From Psychromonas sp. SP041 (GTDB lineage: Bacteria; Pseudomonadota; Gammaproteobacteria; Enterobacterales; Psychromonadaceae), in assembly GCF_000470315.2 (NCBI RefSeq), contig NZ_CBRF02000012.1, positions 50,691-114,690 on the forward strand: DNA of 64,000 nucleotides. Reading direction: 5' to 3'. The translations under genes were made by a program, and so were the position numbers. This document shows positions 29,802-38,834 of the stretch, piece after piece. The notes under the pieces are model-generated. The model did no database searches, was not told the DNA's origin, and saw only the letters and a list, made by a program, of their open reading frames with translations. The stretch's first letter is position 1; the number at the start of each line of letters is the position of its first letter.

Positions 29802-30833
29802 ATGATTAAATCATCAATTAAATGGCTAGCCTTAATAGGGCTAGCCTTTTTTATTTCATCGTGCGCTAAACCTGAATCGAAGCTACTTCAAATTCAGGGA
29901 CAAACCATGGGGACTTATTATCAAGTTACTTATGTGTTGTCTAGTGAACAGTCTAAAAACAAAGATCTATCAGTCGAATCATTACAAGTTCTAATTGATC
30001 AAGAATTAGAGTTAGTTAATGACCAAATGTCTACTTACCGTCCAAATTCTGAATTATCTTTATTTAATAAAAGTAAAGACTCTTTAGCTGTCTCCGATGC
30101 CACTATTAAAGTGGTTACAAAAGCGCTTGAAGTCTATCAGCAAAGCGATGGTGCCTTCGATATAACGGTCGGACCATTGGTTAATCTATGGGGGTTTGGT
30201 CCAGATAAAAAACCAAATAAAATACCTGATGCTGCATTAATTGAAAGTACTAAGCAACGTATTGGCAGTCAATATTTGTCGGTCGAAGGTAATCGTTTAA
30301 TCAAAACTAAACCTGAGTTATATGTCGATTTATCTTCTATTGCGAAAGGTTATGGTGTTGATGTTATTGCTGGTTTTTTAAATGATAAAGGCATTACTAA
30401 CTACTTAGTGGATATTGGTGGAGAATTAAGTGCCAATGGTACTAAGCTAGATAAAGCCCCTTGGACATTGGCGATAGAGCGTCCTGAGTTTGGTCAAAAT
30501 GTACAACGCTTATTACATATTGGTAATAATGCAATTGCTACATCAGGTGATTATCGTAATTACTTTGAATCTGAAGGTATTCGTTACTCACATACGATTG
30601 ACCCACAAACAGGTCGTCCAATCAATCACAAACTAGTGTCTGTGACGGTTATTGATAAAAGCAGCATGGTCGCAGATGCATTAGCGACTGCAATTACTGT
30701 ATTAGGACCTGAAAATGGGTTAGAATTTGCAACTAAGCTTAATCAACCGGTCTTTTTGTTGACCAAAAAAGATGATGGATTTATTGAGTCTTTCACTCCT
30801 GAGTTTGAAGAATTTTTTGCAGAGGAAAAGTGA
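29802..30833 (+). CDS. apbE: FAD:protein FMN transferase ApbE (lipoprotein)
   Basis: Periplasmic lipoprotein, 343 residues, that transfers FMN from FAD to the Thr of SGAT-type motifs; NqrB, NqrC, RnfD and RnfG in this window are expected clients. Signal peptide with lipobox ISSC (Cys21). Core motifs are QTMGTYYQVTY, GAFDITVGPLVNLWGFG, DLSSIAKGYGVD, DIGGELSANG and SHTIDPQTGRP. It is co-transcribed with nqrF and overlaps nqrM by 1 nt (TGATG). Confidence 0.97.
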   Translation: MIKSSIKWLALIGLAFFISSCAKPESKLLQIQGQTMGTYYQVTYVLSSEQSKNKDLSVESLQVLIDQELELVNDQMSTYRPNSELSLFNKSKDSLAVSDATIKVVTKALEVYQQSDGAFDITVGPLVNLWGFGPDKKPNKIPDAALIESTKQRIGSQYLSVEGNRLIKTKPELYVDLSSIAKGYGVDVIAGFLNDKGITNYLVDIGGELSANGTKLDKAPWTLAIERPEFGQNVQRLLHIGNNAIATSGDYRNYFESEGIRYSHTIDPQTGRPINHKLVSVTVIDKSSMVADALATAITVLGPENGLEFATKLNQPVFLLTKKDDGFIESFTPEFEEFFAEEK

Positions 30834-31057
30834 TGATTTATTTTATAGCTACGTTTGTTGTTTTTTTATTAGTTATTGTTGCAATGGCCATTGGTTACAT
30901 CGTTAACCAAAAAACTATTGGCGGAAGCTGTGGCGGACTTGCTTCAGTCGGGATAGACAAAGAATGTGATTGTCCAGATCCTTGTGATACTCGTAAGAAA
31001 AAAGAAGCTGAAGAAGCGCGCTCTCAGAAGCTACAAGCTGAAACGCGAATTATATAA
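30833..31057 (+). CDS. nqrM: Nqr maturation factor NqrM (DUF539)
   Basis: A 74-residue membrane protein needed for assembly of Nqr, possibly by delivering iron to the NqrD/E centre. One transmembrane helix is followed by the conserved cysteine cluster GGSCGGL-(7)-ECDCPDPC and a charged tail. The ATG at 30833 overlaps the apbE stop; a GTG one codon upstream is also in frame but the ATG is preferred. It is the last gene of the nqr operon, followed by a terminator. Confidence 0.95.
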   Translation: MIYFIATFVVFLLVIVAMAIGYIVNQKTIGGSCGGLASVGIDKECDCPDPCDTRKKKEAEEARSQKLQAETRII

Positions 31058-31077
31058 CTCTCAGTCAGCTAGTAACC

Positions 31078-31104
31078 AAAGGTAGGCTTAAAGCCTACCT
31101 TTTT
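31078..31104. terminator. bidirectional terminator between nqrM and yaiI
   Basis: Perfect stem AAAGGTAGGC/GCCTACCTTT with loop TTAAA and a trailing T run. The minus-strand yaiI stop codon lies inside the stem, so it can serve both converging genes. Confidence 0.9.
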
Positions 31105-31544
31105 GCTTTCTGCAGCCACTTATCTAAAGAGTTAGCAAAATTTTGTTTATCTTTATCTGAAAACTTGTTCGGCCCTCCGCTTATTTGCCCTACACTTCGT
31201 AATTCTTCTGCTAAATTTCGCATTGCTAAACGTTGCCTTACATTGTCCGCTGTATATAGTTCTCCACGAGGATTAAGTGCAATGACACCTTTCTCAACAA
31301 GTTCAGCAGCAAGTGGAATATCTTGAGTAATAACAAGATCAGTTAATTCAACATGTTGGCTAATGTAATTGTCAGCAACATCAAACCCTTGAGAGACCTG
31401 AACTGTTTTAACAAGTGTTGTTCTTTTGACCGGAAGAGGGGAGTTAGCCACAAAAATAAGTTCGGTTTTTGTTCTCATACTTGCTCTTAATACCATCTCT
31501 CTTACTGCTACAGGACAAGCATCTGCATCTATCCAAATCTTCAT
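31095..31544 (-). CDS. yaiI: UPF0178/DUF188 family protein YaiI
   Basis: A 149-residue cytoplasmic protein of the YaiI/YqxD family with a PIN-like fold. It starts MKIWIDADACPV and has GFDVADNYI, DLVITQDIPLAAELV and ALNPRGELYT; the acidic residues resemble a nuclease metal site, but no activity is established. It converges on nqrM with its stop inside the shared terminator. Confidence 0.93.
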   Translation of the reverse strand: MKIWIDADACPVAVREMVLRASMRTKTELIFVANSPLPVKRTTLVKTVQVSQGFDVADNYISQHVELTDLVITQDIPLAAELVEKGVIALNPRGELYTADNVRQRLAMRNLAEELRSVGQISGGPNKFSDKDKQNFANSLDKWLQKAKR

Positions 31545-31699
31545 ATTAACCTCATCATTTTAAAGTCTAAATATAGCAAAAAACAACTTATTTATTAATC
31601 ATTAAATTAAATTTATATTTTAACTGCATGATAAGTAATAGGTTATTTTTAACTTACTAATATATTTAATATTTTTTTTATATTTAAGTTAAATAGCTG

Positions 31700-31727
31700 T
31701 TGACACCTTTTTAAACCTATATATAAT
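31700..31727 (+). promoter_or_regulatory. consensus promoter for the cold-shock gene
   Basis: Perfect -35 TTGACA (31700-31705) and perfect -10 TATAAT (31722-31727) with a 16-nt spacer. The transcript would have a leader of about 140 nt before the cold-shock ATG, typical of genes whose leader RNA refolds with temperature. Confidence 0.8.
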
Positions 31728-31873
31728 ATTTTTTAGCTTGAAAGTTCGTTTTATATTTATGTACTTTGTTCCGTATTAATGTACCGAATCCTATACATCA
31801 TAAGTAATAGCAACACTTCTAGCCAACTGCCTTAATTTTTAAGGTTAATTACTCAATTTATTAGGATATAAAC

Positions 31874-32080
31874 ATGTCTACTACTACTGGTACAGTTAAA
31901 TGGTTCAACGAATCTAAAGGTTTTGGTTTCATCGAGCAAGAAAACGGTCCTGATGTTTTCGCACATTTCTCTGCTATCGCAAGCACTGGTTTTAAAACTC
32001 TTGCTGAAGGCCAAAAAGTACAGTTTACTGTTACTCAAGGTCAAAAAGGTCCTCAAGCAGAAAACATCGTAGCTCTTTAA
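31874..32080 (+). CDS. cold-shock protein (CspA family)
   Basis: A 68-residue single OB-fold nucleic-acid-binding protein. RNP1-type KGFGFIEQ and RNP2-type VFAHF motifs are intact, and the start [15 protein letters not shown] is typical. CspA-type proteins melt RNA structure and act as antiterminators in the cold. It has a perfect promoter, a leader of about 140 nt and its own terminator, so it is a single-gene unit. Which of the several Csp paralogues it matches cannot be decided here. Confidence 0.95.
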   Translation: MSTTTGTVKWFNESKGFGFIEQENGPDVFAHFSAIASTGFKTLAEGQKVQFTVTQGQKGPQAENIVAL

Positions 32081-32117
32081 TATTGCTTCGATGAGCATTT
32101 ATTGCTCATTCTGATTG

Positions 32118-32150
32118 AAAAAAAGGTAGGTTACTGACTTGCCTTTTTTT
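32118..32150 (+). terminator. terminator after the cold-shock gene
   Basis: An A-tract and AGG arm pairs with CCT and a run of seven T (32143-32150). The stem is rather weak, but the T tract and position directly after the cold-shock stop support the call. Confidence 0.7.
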
Positions 32151-32762
32151 ATACCTGAAAGAAAATTTAAATATACAATATATTTACTGCAAGTCAGCTT
32201 CGCTGTTAAACCTACGCAATAATACAAAACCTTTATTCATTCTTCATGGCCTCTTCTGTCTGTATTTACGTTATTACGTGTTTTTATTAAAACTCTTTTA
32301 TTTTTTATTTATTGATACAGCTTTCTTTATACATAAAAAGAAGCGACTCTGTTTTAAATTATTTTTAGTTCTCTTATTAATACCAATCACAATAAGTAGC
32401 TTATCTATTCTACTTGTTAAAACAGACCACTTCCTTGTTGTAAATTTCGTAAAGGGAATAGCCATTAAATAATTAACATTTTTTGGCTAATTCTTTGAAA
32501 GGCTCAATTTATGCCTTGAATTGAACTGTTTTTCCAGTGCAAAATTTAGATAACATATTTAGTGTAATCGGTATAAGACATTTTAAAGGGCTTTTATGCT
32601 TTGCACGAGATTAAAGCAATTTATACTGATGACGTCGTAAATTACATGTTGCACCTTGATATAGATGGAATCCAAGCTAACGACTAAAGAAAGCACCTTG
32701 AACGGTAAGGATACTAAATATATACAAAGCTCGCACAGGTATTAAACGTGAATCAGAAAAGC
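32151..32762. other. gene-free interval with a candidate inverted-repeat element
   Basis: About 600 nt without a convincing gene between the cold-shock gene and the minus-strand histidine kinase. One 64-codon GTG frame (32278-32472) is A+T-driven and is not accepted. The middle is occupied by an inverted-repeat element listed separately. Confidence 0.6.
32378..32576. mobile_element. candidate MITE-like element (divergent ends)
   Basis: The left end TAATACCAATCACAATAAG is an imperfect inverted match of the right end CATATTTAGTGTAATCGGTATA; the outer 18 nt agree at about 14 positions. Spacing is about 200 bp, with no coding capacity. The ends share the ATACCAAT motif with the clearer element at 60153-60312, so both may belong to one family or to related ones. 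Confidence 0.4.
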
Positions 32763-34364
32763 TTAAATGCGCGCTACTGTACGTTTTTCAAAGGGGAGTA
32801 TCACTGTAAATATACTGCCATGACCAATTTCACTAGATACTTTAATTTCACCTTTGTGCTGATGAATAATCGAATAGCTAATAGATAAGCCTAATCCTGT
32901 TCCTTTACCTAATGGTTTAGTGGTGTAAAAAGGCGTAAAAATGTCATTAACTTTGTTTGGGTCTATCCCTGTACCTGAGTCTGAAACCTGAATATATAAA
33001 TTATGATCTTGTACGTGAGCTTTAAAGAAGACGACTTTATTCTCAGAGGTTTCTACTGAATCTCTCGCATTAATTAAGAGGTTAATGAGTACTTGTTCTA
33101 TTTGTGTTTTATTACAAAATAGAGATGGGAGAGAAGGTGGAATTACTTGTCTTAATTCAACTTGATCTTGTTTATATTGGTTCATTACGATTGAAATAAC
33201 ATTTTTGAAAATGTCATTTGGTTCTTCTTGTTGGTAATTATCAAGCTCACTATCTCGTCCAAAACTTCCTACTTGTTTAACAATTCTTTCAATACGTTCA
33301 CTTTGAGTCATGATGGCTTTAAAGCTATTTTCTACTAAATGGTAGTTTCCGTTATTAATATTATCCATGCACATGTCGGTATGGATACAAATAACTTGTA
33401 ACGGTTGGTTTATTTCATGTGCAATACCGGCTGCAATCTCTCCCAGTGAAGCTAACTTATTAGATTGAATGAGTTTAGCTTGGCTACTTTTACATTCATC
33501 ATCGACACGTTTTAGTTGGTCATTATTGTCGATATCTTTTTTATACAAAATGATATTTAAAGTTAATAGTTTGACTGATATAGCCGCAAGAAAAGAAATT
33601 AAAATAGTTAAAATAATAAATAAATTCTTTTCATGAGGTGAAGTCTCAGACCAAATCATTAACTCCCAATCTTGACCGTAGATAGCTAAGGTAAATTGCT
33701 CTGTGATTTTATTAATATGTATTTTTTCAGGTAAAAAGTTAAACAGAGGAATACCATTTTCAGATAATGAAAAATGGCTGGTTATTTGATAAGTATCGAG
33801 CTTGTTACGTAATAGTTTGCCTATATTTAAAGGCACTTCTACATAAGCCACTAATATGTTGTCTATTATAATTGGGAATTGTAAATTTAATTCCATTTCC
33901 AATTCATTATCTGGCGAATAAGAGGCTCGGCTAGCATAAACAAAGCTAGAAATAACTTCATCTCTATCCATTGGTAAATGATGACGAGCACGTAGCTGCC
34001 TTTTTCTTTCGATATTACTGTGCGATTTTATTAAAGTATTATCTGGCAAATCAAACTGTATTTCTTCTATCAAAGGAAATAACTTTATGGTTTTTATAAA
34101 TTGATTTATGCGCATTAATGCATCGGTATCACTTTGCCAATTTTTATTAATATCATCAATAGACTGCCAACGATTAACTAATAACTGGATTTGTTCTGCG
34201 TTACTTTCGATACTATGCCTAATATTAAAACTGATCGTTTTACCTTCAGTTTTAATCTGCTCTTGCTGTAGTATTTTTTCTTCTTGAGTTAATTGAACTG
34301 AAATTAAATATGAAACAGTTAATCCAATTGCAAAAACCAAAACACTATAAATATTTGATTTCAA
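32763..34364 (-). CDS. orphan sensor histidine kinase
   Basis: A 533-residue membrane kinase. It has TM1 at about 5-23, a periplasmic sensor region at about 25-245 resembling a DctB-type double-PDC/Cache fold, TM2 at about 247-270, and a short coiled coil. The phosphoacceptor motif is SLGEIAAGIAHEINQPL (His316). The HATPase domain has LINLLINARDSVE (N box), DSGTGIDP and GKGTGLGLSI. There is no HAMP domain and no response regulator next to it on either side, so the partner is encoded elsewhere. The ligand is unknown. Confidence 0.93.
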   Translation of the reverse strand: MKSNIYSVLVFAIGLTVSYLISVQLTQEEKILQQEQIKTEGKTISFNIRHSIESNAEQIQLLVNRWQSIDDINKNWQSDTDALMRINQFIKTIKLFPLIEEIQFDLPDNTLIKSHSNIERKRQLRARHHLPMDRDEVISSFVYASRASYSPDNELEMELNLQFPIIIDNILVAYVEVPLNIGKLLRNKLDTYQITSHFSLSENGIPLFNFLPEKIHINKITEQFTLAIYGQDWELMIWSETSPHEKNLFIILTILISFLAAISVKLLTLNIILYKKDIDNNDQLKRVDDECKSSQAKLIQSNKLASLGEIAAGIAHEINQPLQVICIHTDMCMDNINNGNYHLVENSFKAIMTQSERIERIVKQVGSFGRDSELDNYQQEEPNDIFKNVISIVMNQYKQDQVELRQVIPPSLPSLFCNKTQIEQVLINLLINARDSVETSENKVVFFKAHVQDHNLYIQVSDSGTGIDPNKVNDIFTPFYTTKPLGKGTGLGLSISYSIIHQHKGEIKVSSEIGHGSIFTVILPFEKRTVARI

Positions 34365-34478
34365 TTTATTTCCTTAATACACCTAATGCTAAATCCATCC
34401 AGATTAGGCATAATACGTTAAATTTACGACATTTTAGATCAAAGCGATCATTATTGAGAATAAAAGCAGGGAATTTAA

Positions 34479-35705
34479 ATGACAGCGTTAGGTTTTACGA
34501 CAAAAATAGTGCATTCAGATCATAAACTTGGTCTAGAAGCTGGTGCTGTCCATGCACCAATCCATAATTCAGTGCCATTTGGCTTCGAAGATGTACAAGG
34601 TCTGATTGATGTATTTCAAGGTCAGACAGGGCATGCTTATGCACGTTCTTCTACGCCGACTTTAGATGCGTTATGTAAAAAAATTCAAAAAATGGATAAC
34701 GGTGTTGCAACGGCTGTTTTCTCCTGTGGTATGTCCGCTATCGTGGCCACTTTTTTAACGCTTTTAAAATCTGGTGATCACCTTATTTGTAGTCGATTCT
34801 TATTCGGTAATACGACATCACTTTTAGGAACCTTACAAGGCTATGGTATTGACGTAACACTTGTTGATGCGACTGATATTAATGATGTTACCGCTGCACT
34901 TAATAGCAATACTAAAATGGTCTTTGTAGAAACTATCGCGAATCCAGTAACACAAGTGAGTGCGTTAGCTGAAATCGGAGATTTCTGTGAAGCAGAGGGC
35001 CTTGTGTATGTTATTGATAACACAATTACTTCAAGCTACTTATTTGATGCTAATACTGTTAAAGCAAGTTTAATTGTGACTTCATTATCTAAATATGTTG
35101 CTGGTCATGGTAACGCAATGGGAGGCTCTGTTACTGATACAGGTTTATTTGATTGGGAGAACTACTCAAATATCTTCCCTGCTTATCGTAAAGGCGATAG
35201 TAATTTATGGGGCATTAGCCAAATTAAGAAAAAAGGCTTACGTGATATGGGGGCGTGTTTAAGCTCTCAAGGTGCACACCTTATCTCTGTTGGTAGTGAA
35301 ACAATGGAATTACGTATGGAACGCCAGGCCGTTAATACAATGGCATTAGCTGAATTGCTACAAGGGCACCCTAAAATAGCGAAAGTTTATTATCCTGGTT
35401 TAGCTGCACACCCTCAACATGAGCGAGCTAAGCAGCTTTTCAGTGGTTTTGGTGCATTGCTAAGCTTTGATTTAATCGAAGGTATCGATTGCTGTGAGTT
35501 TTTGAATAAGTTAAACCTAGTGATCAGTGCAACGCATTTAGGTGATAACCGTACTTTAGCATTGCCTGTTGCTCCCACGATTTATTTTGAAATGGGGTTA
35601 CAGTTGCGTCAAGAAATGGGGATTAGCGAAAATATGATCCGTTGTTCAATTGGCATCGAAAATACTGCTGATTTGATTGCAGATTTCGAACAAGCCTTAG
35701 CTTAA
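34479..35705 (+). CDS. PLP-dependent trans-sulfuration enzyme (Cys/Met metabolism family)
   Basis: Cytoplasmic fold-type I pyridoxal-phosphate enzyme, 408 residues. PLP lysine is Lys205 in TSLSKYVAGHGNAMGG, Asp180 (VIDNT) pairs with the pyridine nitrogen, and YARSSTPT (about 54-61) binds the neighbouring subunit's phosphate. The family includes cystathionine gamma-synthase, O-acetylhomoserine sulfhydrylase and methionine gamma-lyase; sequence alone does not separate these. No other methionine genes are near. A hairpin terminator follows (35717-35745). Confidence 0.9.
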   Translation: MTALGFTTKIVHSDHKLGLEAGAVHAPIHNSVPFGFEDVQGLIDVFQGQTGHAYARSSTPTLDALCKKIQKMDNGVATAVFSCGMSAIVATFLTLLKSGDHLICSRFLFGNTTSLLGTLQGYGIDVTLVDATDINDVTAALNSNTKMVFVETIANPVTQVSALAEIGDFCEAEGLVYVIDNTITSSYLFDANTVKASLIVTSLSKYVAGHGNAMGGSVTDTGLFDWENYSNIFPAYRKGDSNLWGISQIKKKGLRDMGACLSSQGAHLISVGSETMELRMERQAVNTMALAELLQGHPKIAKVYYPGLAAHPQHERAKQLFSGFGALLSFDLIEGIDCCEFLNKLNLVISATHLGDNRTLALPVAPTIYFEMGLQLRQEMGISENMIRCSIGIENTADLIADFEQALA

Positions 35706-35716
35706 TGTTGAGGAGT

Positions 35717-35745
35717 AGAAAAAGAGGCTAGAAGTCTCTTTTTCT
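35717..35745 (+). terminator. terminator-like hairpin after the PLP enzyme gene
   Basis: Perfect 10-bp arms AGAAAAAGAG/CTCTTTTTCT with a 9-nt loop, T-rich on the 3' side. It lies 8 nt before the start of the next gene, which therefore depends on read-through or on its own promoter. Confidence 0.65.
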
Positions 35746-35753
35746 TTATCATC

Positions 35754-36191
35754 ATGCATAAATACCTAACTATCTTTATTCTTTTTTGTTTGTGTACTTC
35801 TACGTACGCAGAGGTTCTTGATGATGTTAAAAATAACATCGAACTAAAAGCGAAGGGCAATGCATTAGCGAATTATGATGTTTGCAAGTCGCTAGCAACC
35901 CAATCAGGTGATAAAGTAATGGCGTATTATTATGATGAAATGCATCGACTAACGATCACTGAGACAACGTTAGGTAGCCAAGCTGATAAGCAGCTACAAG
36001 TTGAAATCATTGAAAGTGAATACGATAAAGCATTATCGATCCTTAAGAAAGTAAACAGTGCTGGTTTCTACCAGCTCTGTTTAAATCGATTCGATTCAGT
36101 TTCTCGCCAGTACTATACTACTAGATTAGCGACTAAATTAGAGAAAGCTCAGTTAGAAAAAACCAAGCTAGAAAAGTCTGAGTTAGAATAA
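35754..36191 (+). CDS. secreted hypothetical protein
   Basis: A 145-residue protein with a clear signal peptide, MHKYLTIFILFCLCTSTYA, predicted to be cut before EVLDD. The mature part is mostly helical and charged, with two cysteines (CKS near 44 and CLN near 108). The C-terminus consists of a short QLEKTKLEKSELE repeat. No family is recognised. It likely acts in the periplasm. The ATG has no good ribosome-binding sequence. Confidence 0.7.
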   Translation: MHKYLTIFILFCLCTSTYAEVLDDVKNNIELKAKGNALANYDVCKSLATQSGDKVMAYYYDEMHRLTITETTLGSQADKQLQVEIIESEYDKALSILKKVNSAGFYQLCLNRFDSVSRQYYTTRLATKLEKAQLEKTKLEKSELE

Positions 36192-36224
36192 TCCCTTTTT
36201 AAAACTGAGTCTAAATCCAACTTA

Positions 36225-36611
36225 TTAATCTTCTACCTTACCCCAAACAACTGCAGGATCAGCCATTTCAGATGTTTCTTCAGTTTTTACTGGCGCTTTC
36301 TTAGCTGCTTTTTTCTCTTTAATAACTGGTTTAGCTTCTGCTACTGCTTCTGTTGTTTCTTCAGCTCCTTTTTTAGCTTCTGCTTTTTTAACACGTATTA
36401 AATTACCTGCTAATTTGTAACCATTTAGTTGTTTAATGGCTGCTTTTGCTTCGCCTACTTTTGGCATTTCAACAAATGCAAAACCTTTTGATGTACCTGT
36501 ATCTTTATCTAAAACAAGGTTACAAGATTGAACGTTGCCGTGCTCTTTAAATAAAGTCAGTAACTTTTCTTCTGTGGTTGCTTTTGCAAGGTTGCGTACT
36601 AATAATTTCAT
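36225..36611 (-). CDS. RRM-domain RNA-binding protein
   Basis: A 128-residue protein with an N-terminal RNA recognition motif (residues 1-78): RNP2 LLVRNL and RNP1 KGFAFVEM are both intact. The tail (80-128) is rich in Lys, Ala and Glu and ends in a short acidic segment. Small bacterial RRM proteins bind RNA and are often cold-induced; here the target is unknown. It is a single-gene unit on the minus strand. Confidence 0.9.
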   Translation of the reverse strand: MKLLVRNLAKATTEEKLLTLFKEHGNVQSCNLVLDKDTGTSKGFAFVEMPKVGEAKAAIKQLNGYKLAGNLIRVKKAEAKKGAEETTEAVAEAKPVIKEKKAAKKAPVKTEETSEMADPAVVWGKVED

Positions 36612-36859
36612 TGGAACTCACTTAATTAAATAATTTTGGTTATTTTAACAGGAAGTGAAATCGATTGCTGTTTAAAGCGTAACGAATTAATAAATACCTA
36701 AGTTCAAATATATAAAATGAAGAACAAATTCATGAACAAAAAGAATCGTTTCTTTTATTATTCATGAAAATATGGAATATATTGATTTCCTTTCTTTTGC
36801 TCATGACAAAATGATAGCAATGCTATATTCACGCCATTCATTATTATTAAGGAAAAAGA

Positions 36860-37642
36860 ATGGAAATCTCATTTGAGATCATGGCGTTATTGGTTGTTGT
36901 TGCAACATTAGCTGGGTTTATTGATGCTATGGCTGGCGGGGGAGGTTTGTTAACAGTACCCGCATTATTAGCGGCAGGGATTCCACCGGCACAAGCTTTA
37001 GCCACTAATAAATTACAAAGCTCGTTTGGTAGTTTTTCAGCTAGTTGGTATTTTATCCGAACAGGAACCGTACAATTAAAAACAATGTGGCTATCGATTG
37101 CTTGTACTTTTGTTGGTGCTGCAATCGGGGCTGAAGTCGTACAGCATGTCAATCCAGATATTTTAATGAGTATTATTCCGGTTATTTTGATTGCGATTTC
37201 AAGTTATTTTCTTTTTTCTTCATCAATTACACCGCATCCGGATGATAAACCTAAGCTGTCAGAAGCTGCATTTGCTTTTATCATCGGTGGAAGTGTTGGT
37301 TTTTACGATGGTTTTTTAGGCCCAGGCACAGGATCTATTTTCACTGTGTGTTTCGTTGCATTAGGCCGTTATGGTTTAGTGGCAGCAACCGCTCGAACGA
37401 AAGTATTAAATTTTACTTCTAATATTGCGGCACTGACTTTCTTTATTTTCGCTGGGTTGCCTATTTGGGAACTAGGCTTAACGATGGCTGTAGGTGGATT
37501 TATTGGCGCACGTATGGGTGCAAAAGTCGTATTAGGTAATGGTCAAAAAATTATTCGCCCGTTAGTGATTGTTATGTCGATGACAATGGCGACTAAACTT
37601 CTTTGGGAACAGCACTCTCAATGGCTGCAAGCAATCTTTTAA
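36860..37642 (+). CDS. TSUP family transporter (YfcA-like)
   Basis: A 260-residue inner-membrane protein of the TauE/SafE sulfite/organosulfur exporter family. The duplicated motif GFIDAMAGGGGLLTVPALL (first half) and GFYDGFLGPGTGSIF (second half) is characteristic, and the order resembles E. coli YfcA. AAGGAA precedes the ATG. Its last 50 nt overlap the 3' end of the convergent LysR gene. Confidence 0.92.
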   Translation: MEISFEIMALLVVVATLAGFIDAMAGGGGLLTVPALLAAGIPPAQALATNKLQSSFGSFSASWYFIRTGTVQLKTMWLSIACTFVGAAIGAEVVQHVNPDILMSIIPVILIAISSYFLFSSSITPHPDDKPKLSEAAFAFIIGGSVGFYDGFLGPGTGSIFTVCFVALGRYGLVAATARTKVLNFTSNIAALTFFIFAGLPIWELGLTMAVGGFIGARMGAKVVLGNGQKIIRPLVIVMSMTMATKLLWEQHSQWLQAIF

Positions 37643-38438
37643 CACGTTCATGATGAAAAGTATTAGGGCGTAAACATAAATGAACAGAACGAAATAAAGG
37701 TTTTAACTGTTCAAAACTAAAGCAATATTGCTCTTCTATTTTTAATGCTTTAACAATTGAAAGTGGCACTAATGCAGCAGCGACTCCACCTAGTGCTAAT
37801 TGAGCTGATGCAGTGTAAGAGTCAAGTTCCATTAAAGGTTCAATACCCAGTTGAGATAAAATATCTAATTGATATCGGTTAGCTGGGTTTGATAAATCAT
37901 TGGTTAAGACTTGCGTTGGCAATATCTGTAATGGTGATTGGCTGACTAATACAAAAGGTTCTTTCCAGAGAAAAATTGCCTTGAGCCCATGGTGGGACGG
38001 TAAATGACCAGCACAAAAGCCAATAGTGGCTTTACCTGATTGTACTTTTTCTATAATTCTTGGCGTATGATCTGTACTAATTCTAATCGCGCTATCATGT
38101 TTAAAGTAGTCTCCCATCATAGTTGCAAGGTATCCTGCGACTAAGGTTTCTGAACAATTAAGTGTGATAATAGTCTTATCTAATAAAGCATGTTGTTCAT
38201 AAATTTGCCCCTGTAATTCTTGAAAAGTAGGGCCAATGTTGGCGATGAGTTCATTTGCCGCTGGCGTCAAACGAACATGGCGTCCTTCAGGCATTATGAG
38301 TTTTTTACCTAGTTTCTTTTCTAATAATGCAATACGTTTACTGACTGCTGACTGACTAATATAAAGTTGGCTACCGACTTTGCTCATGGTTTTTTCATGG
38401 CTAAGTGCCAGTAAAGTTTCAATGCCTTCAAGTAACAT
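37593..38438 (-). CDS. LysR family transcriptional regulator
   Basis: A 281-residue regulator. The N-terminal winged helix (1-60) has LSHEKTMSKVGSQLYISQSAVSKRIALLEKKLG, and the C-terminal part (about 90-275) is a periplasmic-binding-like effector domain. It is convergent with the YfcA-like gene with a 50-nt tail overlap, so antisense interference is possible. A likely target is unknown; the neighbouring gap 38439-38834 has repeated TTTTACA/TTTTATAATGTAAC motifs that could be autoregulatory sites. Confidence 0.9.
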   Translation of the reverse strand: MLLEGIETLLALSHEKTMSKVGSQLYISQSAVSKRIALLEKKLGKKLIMPEGRHVRLTPAANELIANIGPTFQELQGQIYEQHALLDKTIITLNCSETLVAGYLATMMGDYFKHDSAIRISTDHTPRIIEKVQSGKATIGFCAGHLPSHHGLKAIFLWKEPFVLVSQSPLQILPTQVLTNDLSNPANRYQLDILSQLGIEPLMELDSYTASAQLALGGVAAALVPLSIVKALKIEEQYCFSFEQLKPLFRSVHLCLRPNTFHHERVKRLLAAIESAVPKEV

Positions 38439-38834
38439 AGTATGTTGTTAGCCTCGTATTTAAGTGCGTTTTTAGAAAGTCTAATTTTGCGATATGTTTT
38501 ACAGTCACTTTTACAGCTAACTTTACAATCTGATTTTTTGAACCGATTTTATAATGTAACCATTTTATAATGTAACTTTTACAATATAACATTGATGATA
38601 AATAGGAATAGATAAAATTTTAATGTTGTGGGGTAGATAGTTTTAAAGGAGCGATAGTGTTAAAGGATAGAGGGGGTTAGTAAGTAAACTCATACAATCA
38701 ATCCCTTTTAAGTAAATCTAATTTAAGCGATATAAAAGGGAAGTAATGATGAATAACAGCGAGTAATGTTTTACATCGATAAGTTGACAGCTTAGATTGT
38801 ATATTTCTCTTGTTTATATTGTTAAGGATCTATT
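38439..38834. other. gene-free interval with short direct repeats
   Basis: No gene seen. TTTTATAATGTAAC occurs at 38547-38560 and 38563-38576, exactly 16 bp apart, preceded by TTTTACAGTCAC/TTTTACAGCTAAC-type repeats from about 38495. They lie upstream of the LysR gene, roughly 55-140 nt from its start, so operator function is plausible. Confidence 0.5.

Noticed and set aside
32278-32472. GTG-start, 64-codon hydrophobic frame.
   Set aside because: Low complexity from A+T-rich DNA, no ribosome-binding sequence, and its 3' part falls in an inverted-repeat element.
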